Source: DATIKM01 sp035477595 (lineage in GTDB: Bacteria > Armatimonadota > Chthonomonadetes > Chthonomonadales > CAJBBX01). From it: a DNA stretch of 64,000 nt. Location: contig DATIKM010000108.1 in NCBI GenBank assembly GCA_035477595.1, positions 55,363-119,362 on the forward strand, in the 5' to 3' direction. The notes beneath the pieces were generated by a model. The model was not told the origin of the DNA and did not search any database. It was given only the letters and a program-made list of their open reading frames with translations. A program made the position numbers and the translations under genes. Shown here piece by piece: positions 58,055 through 64,000 of the stretch (position 1 is its first letter; each line of letters opens with the position of its first letter).

Positions 58055-58663
58055 ATGGGATGCATTACTCGCAGCGTCCTGACTGGGTGCGCGTTATCGG
58101 TTGCGGCTCTGCCGCTCCGCCCCGGGAGCGCGTTCGGCGGACAGGAGAAGGCGCCGACTGCAAGGGCAGCCGCCTTGCTCAGCCACACCGTCGAGAGCAT
58201 CGACGGTAAGCGCGTTCCTCTCTCGCGCTACCGTGGCAGGGTGCTCCTGATTGTGAACGTGGCCTCGCGCTGTGGCCTGACGGCGCAGTACCGGGGGCTG
58301 CAGGCGCTCCACGAGAAGTACCGCCAGCAGGGCCTCGTGGTGCTCGGCTTCCCCGCCAACGACTTCGCGGCTCAGGAGCCTGGCACCAACCAGGAGATAC
58401 GGCAGTTCTGCACGACGAACTACGGCGTGACGTTCCCGATGTTCGCGAAGATCTCCGTGAAGGGCGAGGGCCAGCATCCCCTCTACCAGCGGCTCACGTC
58501 GAAGTATGCCAACCCGCAGTTCGGTGGTGAGATCGAGTGGAACTTCACCAAGTTCCTGATCGGCCGCGACGGCGAGGTCGCGGGGCGTTTCCCGCCGCGG
58601 ACCGATCCGCTGGACCCGTTGGTCACCAGGGCGATCGAGGCGCTCCTGAAGGCCAGGGCGTGA
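58055..58663 (+). CDS. Glutathione-peroxidase-like thiol peroxidase, exported
   Basis: This is a thioredoxin-fold peroxidase of 202 residues that reduces peroxides. A signal peptide covers about residues 1-28 (SVLTGCALSVAALPLRPGSA). The peroxidatic Cys is in NVASRCGLTAQY (Cys form, not Sec). The second common Cys of FPCNQFG is Ala here (GFPANDFAAQEPG), but a Cys in EIRQFCTTNYG sits where the resolving Cys of thioredoxin-dependent members lies. Conserved Trp/Asn are seen in IEWNFTKFLIGRDG. The ATG at 58055 has GGAG nine bases upstream. It follows nrfA by 76 bases. Confidence 0.9.
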   Translation: MGCITRSVLTGCALSVAALPLRPGSAFGGQEKAPTARAAALLSHTVESIDGKRVPLSRYRGRVLLIVNVASRCGLTAQYRGLQALHEKYRQQGLVVLGFPANDFAAQEPGTNQEIRQFCTTNYGVTFPMFAKISVKGEGQHPLYQRLTSKYANPQFGGEIEWNFTKFLIGRDGEVAGRFPPRTDPLDPLVTRAIEALLKARA

Positions 58664-58717
58664 CGTAGCCCGCAGCTCAAGGATCTGTCGTGATCCGGGC
58701 GCGCCCGGCCGCATCCG

Positions 58718-58747
58718 TTGACTCGCCGCGCATGGCGCGGGTATCAT
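58718..58747 (+). promoter_or_regulatory. Sigma-70-type promoter of glnA
   Basis: TTGACT (58718-58723), an 18-bp spacer and TATCAT (58742-58747). The predicted start near 58755 leaves a leader of about 206 bases that contains two hairpins before the glnA start. Confidence 0.7.
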
Positions 58748-58801
58748 TGGTACTGCATGGCGGCGACCACTGATCGCACGCTATCGCGAACCGAGCCAGA
58801 C

Positions 58802-58879
58802 GCCCGCACACACGGCTGTGTTGCGGGCAAGCATGAACGCTCTTCGCCCCGCTGCGCCGGCGGGCGACGAGCGTTTTTT
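58802..58879 (+). promoter_or_regulatory. glnA leader: hairpin plus terminator-like hairpin (possible attenuator)
   Basis: Downstream of the promoter there are two hairpins. The first pairs GCCCGCA (58802-58808) with TGCGGGC (58822-58828) and extends with one bulge. The second pairs ACGCTC (58837-58842) with GAGCGT (58869-58874) and CGCCC (58845-58849) with GGGCG (58862-58866), then has six T residues (58874-58879). This has the form of an intrinsic terminator 80 bases upstream of the glnA start. GCGGG of the first hairpin could instead pair with CCCGC at 58848-58852, blocking the terminator. Confidence 0.55.
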
Positions 58880-58960
58880 GCTGCAGGCAAGCGCGTGCGC
58901 GTTCGCACTGCGCCTCGCGCCCACACCTCGACGACCATCCAGGAAGGAGAGCCAGCGACG

Positions 58961-60376
58961 ATGACGCCCCGAGAGGTGATTGACCTCGCCACCGAGCGCG
59001 AGGCCAAGATCGTGGATGTGCGGTTTGTTGACGTGCCGGGCGTGTGGCAGCACTTCTCCATGCCCGTCCACGTCTTTACCGAGGAGACGTTCAGCGAGGG
59101 GATCGGCTTCGACGGCTCATCGATCCGCGGCTTCCAGAAGATCAACGAGTCGGACATGCTGCTGATCCCGGACCCGAGCACAGCCTTCATGGACCCGTTC
59201 ACCGACGTCGCGACGCTGAACATCATCTGCGACGTCGAGGACCCGATCACCCGCGAGCGCTACACCCGCGACCCGCGCCAGGTCGCCAAGAAGGCCGAGC
59301 TATATCTGCGCGGCACGGGGCTGGCGGACGTCGCCTACTTCGGGCCCGAGGCGGAGTTCTACGTCTTCAACGATGTCCGCTACGACACGACGCCGAACTC
59401 CGGCTACTACTTCCTCGACAGCGACGAGGGTATCTGGAACTCCGGCCGCGAGGAGAAGCCCAACCTCGGCTACAAGATCCGCTACAAGGGCGGTTACTTC
59501 CCGTGCCCTCCATCCGACACGCTGCAGGACCTCCGCACGGAGATGCTGCTGACCCTCCTGGAGGCGGGCGTTGAGTGCGAGGTGCAGCACCACGAGGTTG
59601 GCACCGGGGGGCAGTCCGAGATCGACGTGAAGTACGGTCCGCTGGTGACCACCGCCGACAAGTTGATGAAGTACAAGTACATCATCAAGAACGTGGCCTA
59701 CCAGAACGGCTACACGGTGACCTTCATGCCCAAGCCGCTGTTTCAGGACAACGGCTCCGGGATGCACTGCCACCAGTCCCTGTGGACGGGCGGCAGGAAC
59801 TTGTTCTACGACGAGAGGGGCTACGCGGGCCTGTCCGAGACCGCCATCTACTACATCGGCGGCCTGCTCCGGCACGCGGCGGCCATCCTGGCATTCGCGG
59901 CCCCGTCCACGAACTCGTACCGTCGGCTAGTGCCGGGCTACGAAGCGCCCATCAACCTGATCTACTCGCAGCGCAACCGGTCGGCGTGTATCCGCATCCC
60001 GATGTACTCCAAGAGCGAAAAGGCCAAGCGGATCGAGTTCCGCGCTCCGGATCCCTCGTGCAACCCGTACCTGGCCTTCTCTGCCATGCTCATGGCGGGC
60101 CTCGACGGCATCGAGAACCGCATCATGCCGCCCGACCCCATCGACCGCGACCTCTACGAGATGGAGCCGGAGGAGCGGCACGGCATCAAGATGACTCCCG
60201 GCTCCCTCGGGGAGTCGCTCGACGCGCTGGAGAGGGACCACGAGTTCCTGTTGAAGGGTGGCGTCTTCACCCCGGACCTCCTCAGCGAGTACCTGTCCTA
60301 CAAGCGGCTCAACGAGGTCGACGCCGTGGCGTTGCGCCCGCATCCCCACGAGTTCCACCTGTACTACGACGTCTGA
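58961..60376 (+). CDS. glnA: Type I glutamine synthetase
   Basis: GlnA makes glutamine from glutamate, ammonia and ATP and is the main point of ammonia assimilation. It has 471 residues, the usual GSI length. Motifs in order are FDGSSIRGFQKINESDM, the glutamate/metal site GPEAEFYVF, HHEVGTGGQSEID, MPKPLF followed by GSGMHCHQSLW, YEAPINLIYSQRNRSACIRIP, and EFRAPDPSCNPYLAFSAMLMAG. The adenylylation-site Tyr of GSI-beta is kept in RDLYEMEPEER, although its modifying enzyme is not in the window. The ATG at 58961 has AGGAAGGAGA upstream. It follows a strong promoter and leader hairpins, and a PII gene lies two genes on. Confidence 0.96.
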   Translation: MTPREVIDLATEREAKIVDVRFVDVPGVWQHFSMPVHVFTEETFSEGIGFDGSSIRGFQKINESDMLLIPDPSTAFMDPFTDVATLNIICDVEDPITRERYTRDPRQVAKKAELYLRGTGLADVAYFGPEAEFYVFNDVRYDTTPNSGYYFLDSDEGIWNSGREEKPNLGYKIRYKGGYFPCPPSDTLQDLRTEMLLTLLEAGVECEVQHHEVGTGGQSEIDVKYGPLVTTADKLMKYKYIIKNVAYQNGYTVTFMPKPLFQDNGSGMHCHQSLWTGGRNLFYDERGYAGLSETAIYYIGGLLRHAAAILAFAAPSTNSYRRLVPGYEAPINLIYSQRNRSACIRIPMYSKSEKAKRIEFRAPDPSCNPYLAFSAMLMAGLDGIENRIMPPDPIDRDLYEMEPEERHGIKMTPGSLGESLDALERDHEFLLKGGVFTPDLLSEYLSYKRLNEVDAVALRPHPHEFHLYYDV

Positions 60377-60399
60377 CGGGCGCCGACGGTCCGTCGCCT

Positions 60400-60427
60400 A
60401 CAGGCCCGCGCTCCTGCGCGGGCCTGT
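60400..60427 (+). terminator. Hairpin after glnA
   Basis: A perfect 11-bp stem, ACAGGCCCGCG and CGCGGGCCTGT, with a 6-base loop, 23 bases after the glnA stop. No T-run follows. It probably ends or trims most glnA transcripts, while read-through could reach the next two genes. Confidence 0.6.
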
Positions 60428-60509
60428 GCTCATCATGAGCCACGCGGCGCGGATAGCGCGCAGGAAACCACCAGGCGCCGAGGCGAAGGAGCTACCAGGA
60501 GGCGCCGCC

Positions 60510-62642
60510 ATGCTCATGCCCATCCTCTCTGCCGCACCAACCGGTCCGCCTGCCCCCGCGCCGCAGGTCGTGGTCGCGTGGGACTTCAGCAAGGGTGCGC
60601 AGGGCTGGGAGGCCCAGCGGACGACGGCGCCGCGCGTGATTGGCGGGCGCCTGACCTTCCGGGTGATGGACGGGGACGCCCTCCTTGTCGGTCCGTCCAT
60701 CGACCTCAGCACCTCGCCGAACGATGTCCTGGAAGTCCGCCTTCGCGCCCCGGCGGGGGGCTCGTTCCAGTGGTTTTGGCGGTCGGACCGGTCCGGTCCC
60801 TTCGGCGGCTTCTCCGCCGAGCGCTCCGCCACGTTCGTCCTCGAGCCGCGTCCTGCCGAGCGGACCGTGCGTGTCCGGCCCGGATGGCATGCGAGCCCGC
60901 GCATCGAGGGCATACGGTTCGATGTCCCCGAGGACAGGCCCGGCGACTACGCCATCCGCTCGATCCGCATCCTGCGCGCGCCTCCGGGCGCGCCGGTGAG
61001 GCCGGAGTTCGACTTCGCGTCCGGGGCAGCTGGCTGGACCGGCGACGACGGCATGCCGGCGGTTGCCGGCCGGGCAGGCCTCGCCCTGCGGGGCGACGGA
61101 GGGCCTGTCCAGTCGCCGGCGCTCGACCTGCCGCCGGAGCGACCCCGGTATGTGGTGATCGACGCCACCGCGCCGACCAGCGCACGGCGCTCCGCACCGG
61201 TGATCCTGTCGATGGGGTTACGAGACGCCACGGGCCGCGAAACGGCGCGCGTTGCCGTCCAGCTCAGACCTTCGGCGCGGTCGACTGTCAGCGTCGCCCT
61301 TCCGCAACACGGCGCGGCGCCAGCGACGCTCTCCCTCTACGCCGGGAATGCGGGTCAGGCCGTGCTCACCGTGCATGCGTTGCGGTTGGCGATGGAGCCG
61401 GCGCCCGGTGATGGTGCCCGCACGCCGACGGGTCTGGAACTGCAGACGCAGCCGTGGAGTCGTGAGTACCGCCTTCCCATCGCTCCGCAGCGGATCGACG
61501 TGGCGCGCGAGGCGCCGCCCGCAACGCGGCCGGTGGGCAGCGACTACACCGTGGCCATGTGGTACTTCGCCGCCTGGGAGCCCGAGTACACCTGGGATGG
61601 CTGGGGGCAGCTGGCCGAGCGGTCCCCCTGGCGCATCCCGCTCCTGTACGATTCCGCCGACCCTGGTATGGACTACAGCGGGATCCGGTACTACCGCGCC
61701 AGCAACCCGCGCGTGGTGGACTGGCACGTACACTGGTTGCGCGAGCACGCAGTTAACCTGATGATCTGGCTCTGGTACCCCCATGTTGGCGCCGATGGGC
61801 GCCTCGACCCCGGTTTCTTCGCCAACCGCGCGCTCGAGACCGCGTTCCTCGGCAAGGCGGCTGTGGGCGGCCCGCCCGTCGTGACGAACCGGTTCGCAGA
61901 CACGATGCCGTTCGCTATCATGTGGACGAACCATCCTCCCGCGCACAGGCTGGGGGAGGGCCTGGTCGAGTACATAGTGGAGCAGTACTTCGTGCAGCCG
62001 AACTACTACCGCATCGACGGCAAGCCGTTCCTATCGCTCTGGTCGGCGGGAGACCTGATCTCGGCGGCGGGGGGCGAGGCGCAGGCGCGCGGGCTGCTGG
62101 ATCGCCTTCGCGCGACAGCACGCGCACGAGGGCACGCGGGGGTCTACATCGCGGCGGTGCATGGCGTGGCGAGCCGTGCGCAGGCGGAGCGCCTGGGCAT
62201 CGACGGTGTGATGGGATACAACTACCTTGGCTCCGGCGGCGTCCGAGTGGCGACCCGTCTCGTAGGGGAGCGCACGATACGCGATCAGGTCGAGGACTTC
62301 GCGAGCCAGACGATACCCGGCCACGAGGCGATGTGGCGCACGCGCTCCAGCGCGTTCGGGAGGGACTACCTGCTGGCGACCACCCCGATGCAGAACTGGG
62401 AGCCCGCCCTGCGAGAGGGCTCTCCCGTGATGATTGATCACACGCCGGACATCTACCGCGAGCTGCTGAGGCGGGCCAAAGCAGCGATCGCGGAGCGCGG
62501 TCTGCGGCGCTTCGTGACAATACAGGCGTTCAACGAGTGGCTGGAGGGGAGCTACGTGGAGCCGAGCACGCAGTGGGGAATGACCTACCTGGAGGCCATC
62601 CGCGATGTGTTCGGGGCGCCCGCGCAAGGTGCGCCTCGATGA
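60510..62642 (+). CDS. GH99-like glycosidase with N-terminal beta-sandwich
   Basis: The protein has 710 residues from the ATG at 60510, which has AGGAGG seven bases upstream. The first 280 or so residues form two carbohydrate-binding-like beta-sandwiches (VVVAWDFSKGAQGWEAQRT and EFDFASGAAGWTGDDG). The second half (from about 345) resembles the GH99-like/WbsX TIM barrel: VAMWYFAAWEPEYTWDGWG, DWHVHWLREHAVNLMIWLWYPH, YYRIDGKPFLSLWS and FVTIQAFNEWLEGSYVEPS. The final AFNEW with two acids matches the family's catalytic end. The signal peptide is weak. Its stop overlaps the glnB start (ATGA), placing a glycosidase between glnA and glnB. Confidence 0.82.
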   Translation: MLMPILSAAPTGPPAPAPQVVVAWDFSKGAQGWEAQRTTAPRVIGGRLTFRVMDGDALLVGPSIDLSTSPNDVLEVRLRAPAGGSFQWFWRSDRSGPFGGFSAERSATFVLEPRPAERTVRVRPGWHASPRIEGIRFDVPEDRPGDYAIRSIRILRAPPGAPVRPEFDFASGAAGWTGDDGMPAVAGRAGLALRGDGGPVQSPALDLPPERPRYVVIDATAPTSARRSAPVILSMGLRDATGRETARVAVQLRPSARSTVSVALPQHGAAPATLSLYAGNAGQAVLTVHALRLAMEPAPGDGARTPTGLELQTQPWSREYRLPIAPQRIDVAREAPPATRPVGSDYTVAMWYFAAWEPEYTWDGWGQLAERSPWRIPLLYDSADPGMDYSGIRYYRASNPRVVDWHVHWLREHAVNLMIWLWYPHVGADGRLDPGFFANRALETAFLGKAAVGGPPVVTNRFADTMPFAIMWTNHPPAHRLGEGLVEYIVEQYFVQPNYYRIDGKPFLSLWSAGDLISAAGGEAQARGLLDRLRATARARGHAGVYIAAVHGVASRAQAERLGIDGVMGYNYLGSGGVRVATRLVGERTIRDQVEDFASQTIPGHEAMWRTRSSAFGRDYLLATTPMQNWEPALREGSPVMIDHTPDIYRELLRRAKAAIAERGLRRFVTIQAFNEWLEGSYVEPSTQWGMTYLEAIRDVFGAPAQGAPR

Positions 62643-62977
62643 AGCGGATCGAGTGCATCATCCGGCCCGTGAAGCTGGACGAGGTGAAGATCGCCCTGGG
62701 CGAGATCGGCGTAACAGGGCTCACGGTGACGGACGTCCGCGGGTCGGGCCGCCAGCGCGGCACCCGGGGGAGCTGGCGTGGCGAGGAGTACCAGGTGGAC
62801 CTTCCGGTGAAGACGAAGATCGAGATGATCGTCCGCGACGAGGATGTCGAGGAGATCATCGAGACGGTGCTCGCCCACGCGCGCACGGGGGAGCAGGGCG
62901 ACGGCAAGATCTTCGTGCTGCCGATGGAGGAGGCGATCCGCATCCGGACGGATGAGCGCGGCGACGTGGTGCTGTAG
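62639..62977 (+). CDS. glnB: Nitrogen regulatory protein PII
   Basis: PII is a trimeric signal protein that binds ATP/ADP and 2-oxoglutarate and controls GlnA, transporters and regulators. It has 112 residues. It begins MKRIECIIRPVKLDEVKIAL, typical of PII. The T-loop runs through GSGRQRGTRGSWRGEEY, with the modifiable Tyr of EEYQVDLP kept; the usual YRG is WRG and the LPKxKIE is LPVKTKIE. The B-loop is TGEQGDGKIFV with the C-loop IRTDERG. The ATG overlaps the previous stop by 4 bases, so its translation depends on the glycosidase gene. Its nearness to glnA fits a nitrogen-control role. Confidence 0.95.
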   Translation: MKRIECIIRPVKLDEVKIALGEIGVTGLTVTDVRGSGRQRGTRGSWRGEEYQVDLPVKTKIEMIVRDEDVEEIIETVLAHARTGEQGDGKIFVLPMEEAIRIRTDERGDVVL

Positions 62978-63004
62978 GCAGGCGCGGGGCCACCCCCGCC
63001 CAGC

Positions 63005-63892
63005 CTAGTCCGCGAGGTACTCCGCAAGTCGCCGGCGGCTGGCCATGGCGCGAAGGTGCTTGAGCGCCTGCGCCTCGATCTGCCGGACGCGCTCGCGCGA
63101 GATTCTTAGCTCGGCGCCGATGTCCCGGAGCACCTGCGGCTCGCCACCGTCCAGGCCGAGCCGGCGCTGCATTACGGTGCGCTCCCGCTCGCTGAGTGCG
63201 TTCACGATCTCGTGGAGCTGCCGGGCCATCTCGCTGCGCATGAGCTCATCCTGTGGGTCAAGCGCAGACGGGTCGTTGACCAGGTTCGCCAGGGCCGTGA
63301 CGTCCTGTTCACCGACCAGCATGTCCAGCGAGATCGGCGACTCGACGGCGCGCAGCAACGCCTGAAGGCGCCGGACCGTCGTGTGAAGGCGCTCCGCGAG
63401 GAGCTCGATGGTCGGCTCCTCGCCGTTCTCGCGCAGGCACGCCTCGCGCTCGCGCTCGACCTTGCGCTGCGCCTCCGAGACATGCGCCGGGACCCGGATG
63501 GCGCGCGCCTTGTTGTCGAGGGCGCGGCTTATTGCCTGGCGGATCCAGTGCGTGGCATAGGTGCTGAACCGGAACCCTCGGTCGGGGTCGTAGCGGTCGC
63601 AGGCGCTCATCAATCCGATCGCGCCCTCCTGCACAAGATCCTCGAATGGCAGCGAGTGGCCGGGATACTGCCTGGCGATGGTGGTAACGAGGCGCATGTT
63701 GGCTTCGACAAGGAGGGCCTTTGCAGCCTGGTTGCCTTCTCGAGCCTTACGAGCCAGAAGGACCTCCTCCTGCGAGGACAGCAGACGGTGCGACGTTAGC
63801 CGGTGCATGCCTGACGTCGCCTCCCCGGAGCGCGCGGAGCCTTCCGCGGCATCGCGGGCGACAGGTGCCTGGTTGCTCTTCTTCCGTCCCAT
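63005..63892 (-). CDS. Sigma-70-family RNA polymerase sigma factor (SigA/group 2 type)
   Basis: This 295-residue sigma factor has no region 1.1. Region 1.2 and 2.1 appear as LLSSQEEVLLARKAREGNQAAKALLVEANMRLV; region 2.2 is SLPFEDLVQEGAIGLMSACDRYDPDRG; region 2.4, which reads the -10 box, is FRFSTYATHWIRQAISRAL. Region 3 spans AHVSEAQRKVERER, and region 4.2 is the helix-turn-helix LRDIGAELRISRERVRQIEAQALKHLR. The compact length fits a group 2 or short primary factor. The ATG at 63892 was taken; a GTG at 63916 is also in frame. Its stop lies 28 bp from the convergent glnB gene. Confidence 0.93.
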   Translation of the reverse strand: MGRKKSNQAPVARDAAEGSARSGEATSGMHRLTSHRLLSSQEEVLLARKAREGNQAAKALLVEANMRLVTTIARQYPGHSLPFEDLVQEGAIGLMSACDRYDPDRGFRFSTYATHWIRQAISRALDNKARAIRVPAHVSEAQRKVEREREACLRENGEEPTIELLAERLHTTVRRLQALLRAVESPISLDMLVGEQDVTALANLVNDPSALDPQDELMRSEMARQLHEIVNALSERERTVMQRRLGLDGGEPQVLRDIGAELRISRERVRQIEAQALKHLRAMASRRRLAEYLAD

Positions 63893-64000
63893 GCTCCGTA
63901 GTCCGTCGACCCGCACACCTGCGTCGCGACGGCCTTTCCCTGGACCTATGGTGCGACTACGCGTCCGACGATGCGCTCTCGCCGTGTGTTCCCCTGCGTG

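Noticed and set aside
58802..58879. Known glutamine riboswitch in the glnA leader
   Set aside because: The two hairpins do not show the conserved core of the glnA or downstream-peptide motifs as I know them; kept only as an unassigned leader element.
1..64000. CRISPR arrays, insertion sequences, prophage or integrated elements
   Set aside because: No regular repeat-spacer arrays, transposase or integrase genes, or tRNA-associated direct repeats were found; composition is uniform apart from short promoter islands.

Overview
The window is GC-rich DNA packed with bacterial housekeeping and catabolic genes. It has no rRNA, CRISPR array, insertion sequence or prophage. The gene content best fits a member of the Armatimonadota or a nearby lineage such as Planctomycetota-like groups. 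Pointers are a prepilin-like protein with a C-terminal F-V-D-G-H motif, a URO-D-like methyltransferase, GH172/DUF2961, DUF4091 and DUF6259 glycosidases, the hpnC-hpnD-hpnE squalene genes and an orphan putative ABC exporter. The taxonomic call is inference from gene families only.

Layout. 1-4.0 kb (minus): rpoZ, dnaJ, prmA, tRNA-Ser(GCU) and the start of a lytic transglycosylase cut by the window edge. 4.2-11 kb: murB, a drug/metabolite transporter, a large membrane protein with a phosphatase-like ectodomain, an SRPBCC protein, a SAM hydrolase and an alpha/beta hydrolase. 11-19.6 kb: an atypical Hsp70, a GH95-like glycosidase, a CDF metal transporter, and a Zn/Cd-type P-ATPase with its ArsR regulator. 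19.7-31 kb: HEAT proteins, sugar-acid metabolism (Gfo/Idh, galactonate-dehydratase-like), the pilin-like protein with a small lipoprotein, a URO-D protein, and a glycosidase fused to a lactonase propeller. 30.6-39.6 kb (minus): one long presumed operon, hpnC-hpnD-DUF6259-hpnE-DUF-ABC exporter-TIM barrel, behind a good sigma-70 promoter. 39.6-51 kb: four 11-bp Pho-box-like repeats, a Tat-exported metallophosphoesterase, GH172 plus DUF4091, a 2-hydroxyacid dehydrogenase, a PIG-L deacetylase, tRNA-Ser(GGA), rsmE and a sugar ABC importer without its ATPase. 51-64 kb: a GH78-like glycosidase; an Rrf2 regulator divergent from hcp-nrfH-nrfA (nitrite ammonification and nitrosative stress); a GPx; glnA with a terminator-like hairpin in its leader; a GH99-like protein; glnB; and a primary-type sigma factor.

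How it fits together. The organism appears to be a polysaccharide-degrading heterotroph with many uncharacterised glycosidases. It makes squalene or hopanoid precursors, reduces nitrite to ammonia and assimilates that ammonia through GlnA/PII. Eight or more intergenic regions carry recognisable TTGAC-type -35 and TATA-type -10 boxes, mostly spaced 17-18 bp, and these were used to set operons and starts. The most interesting points are regulatory: the glnA leader hairpins, the Pho-like box and the hcp promoter region. Unusual gene fusions and insertions come next: glycosidase-lactonase, an acidic-tailed RpoZ, a glycosidase inside the hpn cluster, and a glycosidase between glnA and glnB.
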